Shown here piece by piece: positions 22,871 to 34,318 of a DNA stretch of 64,000 bases. Each line of letters opens with the position of its first letter. Position 1 is the stretch's first letter. Under the pieces are notes generated by a model that made no database searches, had not been told where the DNA came from, and was given only the letters and a program-made list of their open reading frames with translations. The stretch comes from Utricularia gibba. Lineage: Eukaryota > Streptophyta > Magnoliopsida > Lamiales > Lentibulariaceae. The stretch is from positions 806,001 through 870,000 of the forward strand of contig NEEC01000011.1 of the NCBI GenBank assembly GCA_002189035.1. The letters run 5' to 3'. The translations under genes were made by a program, and so were the position numbers.

Positions 22871-24002
22871 TCAACTTTGATGGGCCTGAGAGTGAGATTG
22901 GCCTCGTGAGCACGCAAAGTTCTAATTTATTAGACCAAGTTGGGCTTTTGAAGGACTCCAAAACCCAAAAAAGGCTACACATAGAGGGGGGAGGGATGCA
23001 AACCCACTGAAAAACGCTCTCTCGTATGTATAGCTCAAACCCATGTTTTGCTTTGTTTTGTCTCGAGCCATTAGAGTTCACGTATATAATCGACTAATTT
23101 ATGAAACCGAGAGAGTAGTTTTCGAGGAGCCTCTTGAATCTAGCATTTTATGTGCCTAAGGTTTTGATTTTTTCTTATTTTTCATGTTCGATTTACAACA
23201 ATCTAAAAGAGTATCTATATGAATCCGACCGCTGCCCCTTCAGAAAACCCTACTCTGACACTGTCTGTGCCTCCGATTACCCCCACATTGTTCACTGATG
23301 CCACACCAACCCTGATAGTCCTCACTGTTGCAGATCTGGTAGCTGTGTCGCCGCCACAGACAAACACTGTCCAGAATCCCATTGTCTCCACCTATTTCCC
23401 ACAAGTCACCTTTGATGTTCCCGATCTATCTCTGAATCATTCAATTGGTTGCCAGATCCCTAATACTACAAAGATCCCTAATTAATGTTTCACAATAATC
23501 TGGTGGGACAAAATGTGGTTTTTATGTGTTTTACTTTATTTATCATTTTCTTCAAGACGAACCTAAGGTATATGAACATATATTCACACTTTGTGAATAC
23601 TTGTTTTTACTTTATATGTAATTATTGCTTTTAATTTGATTTACAATGTGTTAAAATTGTATCAAATTCATAGATGATTGAAGACTTGTTTAAAAAGGAT
23701 GATGTAGTGCAATTTATTAAACAGCTAGATGTTCCATCAGCCAAATGCAAAGGACACAGTTACATTGCATGGGCACACATGACCAAGAACTTTGAAGGAT
23801 ATAAATGAACTCATCCAAAATAAAAATGATTGCGAAAAGATACTTGTTAGATTAACCTTCATCATTGATTTAGTTTTGTATCATCACAAGATTATTAAAA
23901 ATGCAAAATGATTGAAAAGCTATTAAAAATGGTTACTTGGAGATCTATGTGGAAATGTTAGACTAAAATACAAATAATTTTAGGTTACGTAATTTTAGAC
24001 TT
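22871..24002. other. Unassigned stretch after the LINE remnant
   Basis: A proline/threonine-rich open frame (23219-23485, 88 aa) has no recognised domain and may be the tail of the LINE region. A short open frame near 23675-23810 is also unknown. The rest is AT-rich. Confidence 0.35.
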
Positions 24003-25313
24003 TTTTCTCAAAATACAAATTAAACACAAGATGTATAGTGGATTTTTTGGTATCAATCACAAGGAGAGAATACTTGCTATGTATTCTAGTCTATGCGGGA
24101 TCACAAAATGATTTTAGTCTTAATTTAAGGTTGAACTAACAGTGACACACAAATTCAATACGTAAGGTCGAGTTACAGAGCAGAAAATAACAAGTATTAG
24201 CTTTAACTATGAGATAACACTAAAATATCTCAAGGGTGTGTAGGTGATGTGGTAGTAAGGTACTTAATTTAATCTACAATATTTCTACACTCACAATTCT
24301 AAACAACCTAAGTTTGTCCAGGTCATTTATCATGTTTTTTTATCAAGATAGTCTCTAATAATTATCACCAATTTTGCAATTAGGTCGACCTGCATGTAAA
24401 ATATATAGAACTAGGTCTACCTATCTCTACTATTTCTACCCCGAACTAATAGCTACTATCTGCATTTGATTTGTTGGTTTACCTTAAAATCAAGTATCTG
24501 AGTTGTGAAACTATTCATTCCCCCTTAAGTCTATCCGAGGAATGATAGAAACGAAAGCTAAGACATATTGATCAATTCTCCTACGAACCCTAGTCCCAAA
24601 TCATCATTGTACACCTTAAGATATCCCTACAATCTAGCCAATCATATTGGGTAAGTAAAGCAAGATTTTATAGTCATAAACTGAAGAGAATATCCCAAAT
24701 TTTGTTAAGCAGATAGTAAATGAGAGTAAAGTGTTCAGCAAAGTAAGCAAATAAAGTGTTTTGTTTCCGTCTGCTACACTTCACAGCGTGGAATAGTAGT
24801 GCTGAGTAGATTCTTAAGCCTGTTCTTCACGTTGGGGGCTTCCTTCCAAAAATGTCAGCTTCTTCTCCTTTCTGGTATATCGTTCTTGTTGTTGGAGCTT
24901 CTTCTTGTGTGGTGTTGCTATCGAAGCTCCCCTTTCAATTCTCTCAGTTCTCCAAAAATATCTCCCCTCCTTTACTCTAATACATTGTTCTTGACACCAG
25001 TATTGTTATTTGTCTGAACTGGTAGATTGCAGGCAGTAGAACAGTGCTCTTTCTCTCCCTTCAGGTATTGTACCTCCTTTAACTTGATCCACGCATCTTT
25101 TATCTGATTTTTCTAATAATCCTCCTGCTAGACTTAATTAAATTTTAGTAACAAGAGGTAGACTAAATCAAAGTATTTAGTCTACTTTTCAATATAATCA
25201 AGAAATTAACATAAACAACACGCTAAATATTAAAAATCACACAAACCTAACTTAAATCACAATAAAATATAATACTTTTGTATTATAAAATGCTAAGAAA
25301 ATCTATGTCATCA
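24003..25313 (-). repeat. Diverged Athila LTR, minus strand
   Basis: Follows the copy 1 LTR on the minus strand from a TGATG start at 25313 down to about 24003. It includes the blocks with taggtctacc, ggtgatgtggta-like and catttatcatgttt motifs. It is clearly more diverged than the 16187 copy. The last part of the LTR and any primer binding site are missing. Confidence 0.65.
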
Positions 25314-26430
25314 GTATGCATTCCACATGGTGATCAAGCATCACTTAGTTTGACCGAGGATATGTGTTGGGTAGGGCTAATTTGAATGTCAAGGTATAGG
25401 CTTTCTGAGTATCCTTACATTGACTGTCTTTTTGAGCATGAATACAAGCTTTTCTTTTCTATAGAGGGCAGTTTCATTGTCTAGTACATGACTTGGAATT
25501 AGTTGAGTCGTGCACAATGAAAATGGCCAAAAAGCAATCTTAATAAAGTAGCAACTGCTCCCATTGCTAGAAGGTGTTGAGCAGTTGGAAAATTATTTAG
25601 GGTGTAGTTTGCAGTACTTATTTTTTAACTTATAACTTAAAGTAGAAATTAAAATTACTTATTACAAACTATTGCAACTTTTACTTTTTTGTTTTTACTT
25701 TTACTTCTACTTATTTCATTTTAATTAGAAATCAACTCAAAGGTCTTCTTATTTAATAAGCAGTAAATTTGTTACTTCTCAAAATAAGTTAGTTACTTAT
25801 TGAAGAATTTCCATTTATGCCCCTCTTTTGCCAACGAATTTACTCTCAAAATGAACATTTAATGCAGATTTTCTTTCTTCCAAACCCTACTCATTGTGTT
25901 TCTTTCTCAGGGTGCGAAAGCATCTCGATTTGTATCTCCTCTTCTACTTTTGGTAGAATACAAATCTCTAGTAATTTTTTTGAATGTTTTACCCTTTCAT
26001 AATTTCTACATATTTGTATCAAGCTATGCCGATTTATGTTGATACTTATGGAGGATACAAATCTCCGGTAACTTTCTTGAATGTTTTGTGGATTTATGTT
26101 GATGGATTTGTATGAATTGCTATTAGGGTAGAATCAATTGTTATTTCTATTAAGATTTCTGTTATTTCTTGTTATTTTTGTTAGATTAATTGTACTCTTA
26201 AGATTTCCAAATACAAATTACCGGTTGTTCATTTGTTGACTTGGTTGGAGATATCTTCTTTGAAGCATTTAATGCCTCTCTTCTTCCAAATTGTGGGTTT
26301 GCTTGAAGTTCAACTCCCGTGTAAATATTTATTTCAAATATTTTTTTAGCATAGTATTCTTTTGTGTGTGCTTTAGTATAATTATCTATTTTTATTGGGT
26401 TTTTTTTCCTTTTTAAATAGCCGTTACACA
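25314..26430. other. AT-rich intergenic stretch
   Basis: No gene recognised. The frame at 25817-26002 is unassigned. Confidence 0.4.
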
Positions 26431-26790
26431 ATGATATCTGGTAAAGGTGAAGCACCAATTAAGAGAAAGCTTTTGGGAACAAAGTGAGAAGGAAATAAAA
26501 CATTCATACTATTGGGTGCTATGTTGAATGAGATTACAAAGGGGAATTAACCAACAAAAACATTCTGTCCAATTAGTTGGGAGAACATTAAGAATGCAAT
26601 GAACCAAAAAGCCCAAACCAACTATAAAATGAAGTGTATCAAGAATCGACATAATGAGTTTCGAAGCGAATAGACTCTTTTGAAAAAATTAGTTGATAGG
26701 TCTAGAATCATTTTTCATCCTAATGGAGTGATAAACATGGATTCACATTGGTGGGATTATCGGTTACATGTTAGCTATATGAACTATTTT
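26431..26790 (+). pseudogene. Myb/SANT-like DNA-binding domain, N-terminal fragment, broken
   Basis: The plus frame from about ATG 26431 reads, with two stops, LLGAMLNEITKGN, PTKTFCPISWENI, TNYKMKCIKNRHNEFR and LLKKLVDRSRIIFHPNGVINMDSHWWDY. This matches the trihelix-like Myb/SANT domain (Myb_DNA-bind_3) in order and spacing: tryptophan or aromatic core positions, KNR helix, KKL, and a terminal WW. These genes are common as PIF/Harbinger companions. The sequence fades at 26800, where the Athila copy 2 relic begins. Confidence 0.6.
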
Positions 26791-26814
26791 CCTATGTGTT
26801 AACTATAACTTTTA

Positions 26815-27481
26815 AATTTAGTCCGTTTGATTACCTTTCGTTTTGAGTACTTCTCCATCAAGTGTTTCACCACTAAATGGTCAATATAAATGATCACCTT
26901 GCTATCTAAAAGATAGGAACAAAATTTTGTCAAGAAAAATATCACATATAAAAATTCTCTTTCAATCGCACTGTAATTTCTTTATGTCTCATCTAAAGTT
27001 TTGAAAGCATAAGAAATAACATGTGTTTCCCTTCAATTTTCTGTCCCAAAACTACTCCTATAGCATGGCTACTAGCATCACACATAATTTGAAAATCATA
27101 CATTTAGTTTGGTGGTTGCATCACAAGAGTAGTAGTCAAAGGCTCCTTCAAGCAATTAAAAGTACTTTTACATGAATCATCAAAATTAAATTCCACATTG
27201 TTGCACAAAAGTCTACTAAGAGGCAAAGTAATCTTAGAAAAATTTTGAAAAAATCTTGTATAAAAATCAACCAGTCCAATAAATGATCTCACACCCTTTA
27301 CATTAATGGTATCTAGTAATTCAGTCATAATCTCAATTTTTGATTTCTTTAACTCAATATCTTTCCTAAAAATAACATGACCAAGCACAATTCCATGATC
27401 TACCATAAAATGGTATTTTTCAGAATTAAGAACAAGATTTTTCTCAACATATTTTCGCAATACTTAATCTAAATGGTCTAA
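26815..27481 (-). pseudogene. Athila-like RT C-terminus and RNase H (copy 2)
   Basis: The frame at 27460-27104 reads KNLVLNSEKYHFMVDHGIVLGHVI, then FIGLVDFYTRFFQNFSKI and TTTLVMQPPN, the RT thumb/connection region and the RNase H approach. It matches copy 1 at 6700-7050. After a stop, MCDASSHAIG (the RNase H first Asp) is visible, then the region decays and ends near 26815, where copy 1 would continue with the KPRLIRW segment. Confidence 0.8.
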
Positions 27482-27880
27482 CACAAGCTATCAAACTCCT
27501 GGACACTTTACCACTAAGTTGGGAGACGATGGTGATCACTCTCAACAACAATTCCTTGAACAAATTAGAGTTTGACAAAGTGGCAAATGCTCTCCTGCAA
27601 GAAGAACAGCGACGTCTCTCAAATGGATCAACCTCCAAGGGAACACTAGCAGTCACAGAGCACAAAGGAAACAACATATACAAAGGCCATGGTAGGTTCA
27701 AGAAGAATCAAAACAAAAGGGCCAGAACCACAGAGACCAACCCTCAGAACCAAAGAAAGATGCACAAAAGGATACTAGGTCCTGTTTTTATTGCAAAAAA
27801 TTGGGGCATCTCAAGAGACAATGCAGATATTGGCTGCGCACCCAACAATCTGACAAGGATGATAACAATAAAAACAAATT
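27482..27880 (+). pseudogene. Copia gag, C-terminal half
   Basis: The frame from the junction reads a gag (UBN2-like) segment, LLDTLPLSWETMV then LNKLEFDKVANALLQEE. After a frameshift near 27760 the zinc knuckle CFYCKKLGHLKRQC (27783-27824) follows with all four metal ligands intact. The N-terminal half of gag is missing because the element is cut at 27482. Confidence 0.85.
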
Positions 27881-28772
27881 CAAAGGAGAGGATGCTGCCC
27901 TTACCACTGAAGTTGAAGAAGAAATTCTGGTTCTAACCGAGCATGCCTATAGCTCCAATCAAAGGATGTTGGGAAACTCAAACCAGGAGGAACTATTGGT
28001 CCTGCTGACTGCAGAATCTAGGATTGTTCCCCCAGAAGAATTGTGGATCATCGACTCAGCGGCCAGCTATCATGCAACTCCCTCAAAGGACCATCTCATA
28101 AACTATCGTGCAGGAGATCATGGATCTGTAAAAATGGGAAACTCCTCAGAAGCAAAAATCGCAGGATTGGGAGAGCTGCTGATAAAAACAAATTGTGGAC
28201 ATGTCCTCATGCTAGAAAATGTGAGACACGTACCTGATATTCGCATGAATCTCATGTCGGTGAACAACCTGGACAAAGCTGGATTCACCAGCACATTTTC
28301 CAAGGGTCATTGGAGATTGCTAAAGGGGTCTGTTTTGTTGGGAAAGGGATGGCTCGAAGGAACATTGTATAAAACAGTTGTTGAATATGATGTACCAAGT
28401 CTTAATCTGGTAAGTGGAAGTGATTCAGACTATACCTTGTGGCATAAAAGACTCGGTCATATTGCAGACGCAGGCTTGAAACACCTAATGCAATAGGGAC
28501 TTGTCAAAAAGGTAAAATCAGGAAACAAGGTCTGTGAAAGCTGCATAATAGGAAAGCATCATAGACTACCTTTTAAGAGCAGACTAGAGAAAAGCACAGA
28601 GATTCTAGACTTGATGCTATCGGATGTTGGAGGACTTGTCAATGTGACCTCAGGGTCTGGTAAGCGCTTCTATGTCTCCTTCATAGATGACTCTTCTAGG
28701 AAGGCATGGATCTATCTGATTGAAAGGAAGAGTGATGTACTAGGCTTGAAAGAGAGACGGGTAAAAGACTGA
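27881..28772 (+). pseudogene. Copia protease and integrase N-terminal region
   Basis: The frame from 27801 continues with the copia retropepsin motif WIIDSAASYHATP (catalytic Asp at 28053-28055), then RHVPDIRMNLMSV and the GAG-pre-integrase zinc part (LWHKRLGHIADAG ... CESCIIGKHH). A TAG at 28494-28496 interrupts it. The integrase first Asp is at 28623 (LSDVGG). The frame ends near 28772, where part of the linker before the second catalytic Asp appears deleted. Confidence 0.85.
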
Positions 28773-30091
28773 AGAAGTTTAAATCTGATAATGGAGGAGA
28801 ATATTGTTCTCAAGAGTTTGAGGAATACTGCGTACGTTTGGGAATCAGAAAGGTTGCCACAGTCCCTGGAACTCCTGCCCACGATGGTGTGGCTGAAAGG
28901 TTCAATCGAACCCTTCTTGACAAAGTGAGATCTATTCTGAAATCAGCAAAACTCTTCAAGCATTTCTGGGGGGAGGCCTTGCACACAGCCTGCTACTTAT
29001 CCAACAGATCACCTAAGACAACACTCAGGTTAAAATCTCCACAAGAAGTATGGATGGGAAGGGCACCAAGCTATAATCACCTATGGGTATTTGGCTACAA
29101 GGCCTATGCTCATATCTTGAAGGACCACAGACACAAGTTGGATGAAAGATCACAAGTCTGTATATTTTTGGGTTATGGAGGAGATCAGATGGGTTATAGA
29201 TTATGGGACCCCATCAACCAAAAATTAATCCGGTCCAGGGATGTTAGATTTTTAGAAACTGAAACTATCCTTGACATACTAGGACAAAATGGCACGGATC
29301 AGGTAATGAAGGTAAAATTAACACCTGAAAATTCAGAAAGGCTAGACTGCCCTAGTTCACCAAGTAGGTCATCAGAACCAGAACCAACTTCTCAACCTGT
29401 TGAGAACTCAAATCAAAGGGAAGTGCCTAATATGAGAAGATCTTTGAGACAACGTGTTCCCTCATCAAGATATTCTGAAACAGAATATGACCTGAGCAGA
29501 GATGACTTGCTTGATGTTGCTTTAATAACTGAAGAGGGAGAACTGCAAACAGTAAGGGAAGCCCTAAGCTCACCTGAAAGAGAGAAATGGATGGAGGTAA
29601 TGCAGGAAGAAATGACGTCTCCAAGGAAAAACAGCACCTATGACCTTGTAAAATTGCCTGCTGGAAAAGCTCCTCTAGAAAATCAATGGATATTCAAGCT
29701 GAAACACAATCCTGACGGTAGCACCAGATATAAAGCAAGGATAGTTGTAAAGGGGTACTGGCAGAAGAAGGGCTTAGACTATGAAGAAATTTTCTCTCCA
29801 GTTGTGAAGTTGAACACGGTAAGACTCATATTGTCTCTAACAGCTCATCTGGACTGGGAACTTAGACAGTTAGATATCAAAACCGCGTTCCTACATGGTG
29901 ACCTTGATGAAGAACTGTATATGAGGCAAGTTGAAGGTTTTTCAGAACATGGAAAAGAGGATCTCGTGTGCAGACTTAGAAGAAGTCTGTATGGACTAAA
30001 GCAGGCACCTCACCAATGGTATCAGAAATTTAACACCTTCATGGAAAACACTGGATTCAAGAGGTGTGAAGGAGATTACTGTGCTTACTAG
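28773..30091 (+). pseudogene. Copia integrase core and RT N-terminal part
   Basis: Another frame carries FKSDNGGEY (Asp at 28787-28789) and VAERFNRTL (Glu at 28895-28897), giving the D-35-E spacing. An open run of about 417 residues from 28838 then covers the integrase C-terminus (HLWVFGYKAYAH, FLGYGG) and the RT start (NQWIFKLKHNPDG, YKARIVVKGY, DIKTAFLHGDLDEELYM, SLYGLKQAPHQWY). It stops at TAG 30089-30091; the same frame resumes afterwards. Confidence 0.9.
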
Positions 30092-30637
30092 AAGAAAAAT
30101 AAAAAAGGTGAATGCATCTTCTTGCTCTTGTACGTAGATGATATGCTCATTGCCAGACCAAATATGTCACTAATTCGAGAGCTGAAGAAAGAAATGGCCA
30201 CTGTCTTTGAGATGAAAGATCTGGGCAAGGCTAAGAAAATCTTAGGAATAGAGATCACCAGAGACAGAGCCAAGATGATCTTAAACCCATCTCAGAGTAA
30301 TTACATTTATTCAATCCTCAAGAAATTTCGGATGGAAGGAGCAAAACCAGTGTTGGGACCACTCCCTGGACACCTGAAACTGTCATCCCTTATGTGTCCC
30401 AAAACTAAAGCTGAAAGGGAAGTAATGAAACAGGTACCTTACTCCTCTGCCGTTGGATCACTGATGTATCTTATGGTCTGCACTCGACCAGATATAGCAT
30501 ATGCTGTAATTATGATAAGCAGATATATGGAGAATCCTAGAAAACAACACTGGGAAAGTGTACAATGGCTACTGCGTTACGTTAAAGGTACAAGAGACTA
30601 CAAGCTAAGCAATGGAAAAGGAAGCATCAGCCCTTAA
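30092..30637 (+). pseudogene. Copia RT C-terminal part
   Basis: Same frame as the block before the stop at 30089. The catalytic box YVDDML is intact (YVDD at 30131-30142), followed by FEMKDLGKAKKILGIEI and PYSSAVGSLMYLMVCTRPDIAYAV. The frame is lost at 30635-30637, just where the RNase H first Asp segment should begin. Confidence 0.9.
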
Positions 30638-30642
30638 CAAGA

Positions 30643-31060
30643 ATGGTCAGTGTGGTTGCTAGAGCTGCTGTTACATGGAGCTCATGCCTGCAAAAAACAG
30701 TTGCTCTGTCCACAACCGAGGCTGAGTATATGGGCTTAACAGAGGGTGTGAAGGAAGCCCTATGGCTTGGAAGGATCATGGATGAGTTTCGCCTCCATAA
30801 AGAAAGGTCTGCAGTATATTATGATTGTCAAAGTGCCATCGAACTCAGCAAGAACGCAACCTTCCATTCCAGAACTAAACATATTGATGTAAGATGGCAC
30901 TAGATCAGAAACGTCATTACATCAGGAGATGCCAACTTGGAAAAGATCGACACCAATGAAAATGTCGCAGATGTGCTTACAAAACTTCTGCCCTCCGCTA
31001 AACTTCAGTCTCATATGAGCAAGTTGGGACTGATGGAAGCTGGAAATTCATACCAAACGT
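30643..31060 (+). pseudogene. Copia RNase H, N-terminal strand deleted
   Basis: The frame carries VALSTTEAEYM (Glu), YYDCQSAIELSKN (Asp) and RTKHIDVRWH. After TAG 30901-30903 it continues with NENVADVLTK to about 31060. The segment with the first catalytic Asp, normally 25-30 residues earlier, is missing between the RT and this block. Confidence 0.85.
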
Positions 31061-31065
31061 AAGCT

Positions 31066-31077
31066 GGAGGGAGGGAA
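31066..31077 (+). other. Polypurine tract of the Tnt1-like copia element
   Basis: GGAGGGAGGGAA sits immediately before the LTR start TGTTTGG at 31079, the normal place for plus-strand priming. Confidence 0.75.
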
Positions 31078-31078
31078 T

Positions 31079-31542
31079 TGTTTGGCTGATAGTACCGCAA
31101 GCCCAAATGAGCTGGAGATCAATTATCTTGGCCCAAATCCAGCTTAAGTTTAAGCATTAAAGATCAAAGAATGAGACTATAAATTTGCTCTAGGAGTGTG
31201 ACCGTTTACAACAGTTTTTGTCGTAGAAACTCAAGGGAGGCAGCAGGAGTTCAGCAGCTGAGAATTCTTGATTGGCGATCGAATTGCCCCACCACTTGGA
31301 TATACCTCCGATCTGTGAGCGGAGAAGGCGATGACTACATCCCATCTTTTGGGAAGAATAACATCTGGCCGGTAGAGCCTGTTTTCTTGAAGCTGTTCTG
31401 CTCCTGTAAACGAAACTTGGTGACTAGTGAAGCGGTTTCGGTTTGGTGTGACAAGCACCCATAGTTTTTACCTCTTTTGGTTTTCCACATTAAATCTTCT
31501 GGGTTCTTGGTTTTCTGTTTTGCTCATTTGATCGTGCTAACA
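31079..31542 (+). repeat. 3' LTR of the Tnt1-like copia element
   Basis: Starts TGTTTGGC after the polypurine tract. A TATAAAT box lies at 31178-31184. The end is set at ctaaca (31542) because of the terminal CA. A further 28 bases (31543-31570) precede the gypsy sequence and cannot be assigned. The ORF-like stretches inside it are LTR sequence. Confidence 0.65.
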
Positions 31543-31570
31543 AGATAATTGGTCACAAAATTCGCAACAC

Positions 31571-32286
31571 AAGTCTCCCTTCTTGTTCTCCAACATTTTC
31601 TTACCAGTTTTCTTGGGCACCACATGAATTAGACTCACCCACTCATTGTATATGATGGAATAGTTGATACCCGCATCATGAAGTTTAATGATTTCTTTTT
31701 TTACCACTTCCATCATATTTGGGTTGAGGCGTATTTGTGGCTGTCAAGCAGGTTTGGCTCTATCTTCTAAAAGAATTCTATGCATGCATATAGAAATAGA
31801 GATTCCATAAATATCTGCAAGGATACAACCAATCACCTTCTTATTTTTTATCAGCACCTCGAACAGCTGTGATTCTTGATTTAAGCTAAGACTATTATAG
31901 ATGATAACAGGTTTGTTGATTTCTGCATCCAAGAGTGCATACTTTAGGTGCATTGGCAGTGGCTTTAACTCAGCTATCCTCTCTTCCAGGGTCTCGATCT
32001 GCATAGCATTCACTTGTTTTGACTTTGTTTCAACTTCCATCCTTGCTAGAAATGATTCCTCATGCTCTTCTTCATCCTCTTCGATAGTTTTCTCAAAATG
32101 GTCTTCAACCAATTTTTCCATCACGTCCATTGAGCATACACTTTCAAAATCGCTAGGATACTTATTCACTTTCTTCATGTTCAACGTTATCTTTTCTTCA
32201 TCAAAAAATAATTCAATTGTACCCATCTTCACATTAATTCTTGCATTCGAAGTGTTCCTCAATATTCTCACAAAGATGATAGTCAT
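31571..32286 (-). pseudogene. Athila-like RT N-terminal region (copy 2)
   Basis: The minus frame at 32286-31744 reads INVKMGTIELFFDEEKITL, an acidic EEDEEEHEESF stretch, AELKPLPMHLKY and ICMHRILLEDRAKPA, the same order as copy 1 at 5640-6140. After a stop it continues with RLNPNMMEV and WVSLIHVVPKKTG. It is cut at about 31571, where copia-side sequence starts. Confidence 0.85.
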
Positions 32287-33110
32287 ATATCTCGAACTTC
32301 CAGCTGATATTCATCGCATAAAAGTATGTTAGAAACTCCAAATGTTCAATCTCCATTAGAGCATCTTCAACAATTCTCATGGGAGAAATTACTCTTAGAT
32401 CCACAAGCTCAATTTGCACTCTAGAGGTTTGTAAAGGTCCTAACCTAAGATTCTCATATACAGAAAATGACATCACGTTTATAGAGGCTCCCAAGTTAGG
32501 CATTTCTCTCCTTATGTTCAAGTCACCAATTTCGCAAGGAATAAAGAAAGTTCTACGGTCCTTGCATTTTTATGGTAGCTTCCACGTGAAAAGAGCTGAA
32601 CAATTTTCACTCAATTTCATCTTGTATTTTTCCTTTAGTTTTGGCTTTGACATACAAACCTTCTTCAGGTACTTTATACTTTTGGGCACCAAGTCAATAT
32701 ATTTCAAAAGTGTTAAATTTAATTGAGTATTACCTAAAGCTCTTGACATTATTTCTTTCTCATTTTGTTCCTCTCTCGCCTTCAGTGTTCCTGGAAATGG
32801 TGGAGGGGTGACTTTAACAACGAGAGGCTCTATAGCAACCTCCACCTCATGTTCTTCAATATCTCCTTCTAACACAACTTCATATTCTTCTCCCACCTCA
32901 GAATTACTCTCAAGTTGGGCAAATTCTCCTCCAAGCTTTTCTTTTCCATTTTTGAGTGTCATTGCAATGATATTGTAAACTTCCTTTCTACTTCTGTTCC
33001 CCAACCTCTATCGTCAATTAAGTGACTAGAATTTCCAAGTTCTTGATAGCTTGTTGGTTCTCAGCTTGATTCTTGAAAAATTGGGTCATGAAAGTCTTCA
33101 AAATTTACTC
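32234..33110 (-). pseudogene. Athila-like gag-protease linker and protease (copy 2), catalytic Asp lost
   Basis: The linker frame 33004-32570 (TLKNGKEKLGGEF ... SKPKLKEKYKMKLSENCSALFTWKLP) leads into the protease frame 32521-32234. The retropepsin motif reads MPNLGASINVM where copy 1 has MVDLGASINVM, so the catalytic Asp is Asn. Frame changes separate the linker from the protease. Confidence 0.85.
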
Positions 33111-34318
33111 TAATTAATTTCCAGAATTTTCTCCAAAATTATTTTGATTTGGAGGTTAAAATTGCTGTTGAACCTACTTGTTTGTCTTTCAAAATGGAGG
33201 AGCCTAGTATGAACGTTGCTACTACTCTTAAAAATTATGCTGAAATCCTTGCTATCGAGAAGATAAACTCTCACCTTGCAGGAATGGTCATTGTTGCTCC
33301 ACCGAAACTTGGGATGATCCTCCACCTTGGTATGTAGGTGTTGGAGTAGGGATCACACTTGTTCCTTTGTGACTCCAATATCTCATCACTTTCACATATT
33401 TTTCCTGTAACAAATCGGGACATTTATCACCAATATGTCCCATTCTGTGGTAGTTCCCACAAAGATATTCTTAGCTTGGAATAAAGTAATTCTTTCATCA
33501 ACTCAAACATAGTTTTTTTTTGTCAGCTCACTTTCTAATGGCTTTGGCTTGCATTATAACTCATGAACTCTTCTGCTCAAAACCTGTTTCTAATAATATA
33601 CCTGGAGTGCTTATCCAACTCCTAAAGCCTACATCAGAATCCATCATAGTCCTATATGTGCATAATAGTCTATCATAGAAATACTTCACCAAGGCATTGG
33701 TTAGAAATCCATGGTTTGGGCAAGATCCTAGCAGGTGATTAAATCTTTCCTAATATTCATAAAATGACTTATCACTCATTTGCTCAACATCACCTAACCT
33801 TTTCTGATACCCTCAGACTTTGAAGCTGGAAAATACTCGCTCAAAAATACTTTCTTCATTCCAGCTCAATTAGTAATGCTTCTAAGCTTTAGAGAATTAA
33901 GCCATGTTTTAGCACCTCCTTCATAGGTAAATTGAAAGGCTCTCAAGAAGATTGAATCTTTAGTCATTCCAGCTCCCTTGAATGATGTACACACCACTGT
34001 TATATTGTCTAAATACTCGTGGGGGTTCTCTCCTATCTTTCTATTGAATTTCGATAGGAAATCGATCATAGTTGGCTTGAGTTCGTTGGTTACATCATCT
34101 GGAAACCTAATGAATAGACCATTGTAGGTGTGGTCAGTAGCATCTAACTCATTCAAGATCCTCTCATATTCTGCCATACTAGAATTAACTTGAGTTGCAA
34201 TAAGGAGTATTCTCAACTTGGCTACTTCTTTCACTGTCTTGTGATTTCTCTTAGCAGCTCTTTCAATTTCTGAGTGGAAATTGAAATCACCTATATAAGA
34301 GGAACACAAATGCATCAA
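33111..34318 (-). pseudogene. Athila-like gag (copy 2), broken
   Basis: The ATG-led frame at 34318-33866 matches copy 1 gag (LDATDHTYNGLFIRFPDD, SKFNRKIGENPHEYLDN, then KTWLNSLKLRSI). Here the tryptophan codon that is a stop in copy 1 is intact. Frames then break repeatedly. The zinc knuckle at 33461-33420 reads CGNYHRMGHIGDKC, again with Tyr for the second Cys. The linker motif DHPKFRWSNND appears near 33320. Confidence 0.85.

Larger units (their letters stand above)
27482..31570 (+). mobile_element. Tnt1-like Ty1/copia element, 5'-truncated, inserted in Athila copy 2
   Basis: Starts in the middle of gag directly at the gypsy junction and runs through protease, integrase, RT and RNase H to a polypurine tract and 3' LTR. 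There is no 5' LTR and no visible target-site duplication. The protein motifs are close to Tnt1/Tork-type elements (CCHC knuckle, DSAASYHATP protease, NGGEY integrase, YVDDML RT, LSTTEAEYM RNase H). Several stops and deletions inactivate it. Confidence 0.85.

Noticed and set aside
31198-31464. 88-residue open frame
   Set aside because: Part of the copia 3' LTR downstream of the polypurine tract.
31901-32332. 143-residue plus-strand frame, serine-rich
   Set aside because: Antisense shadow of the Athila copy 2 protease/RT region on the minus strand.
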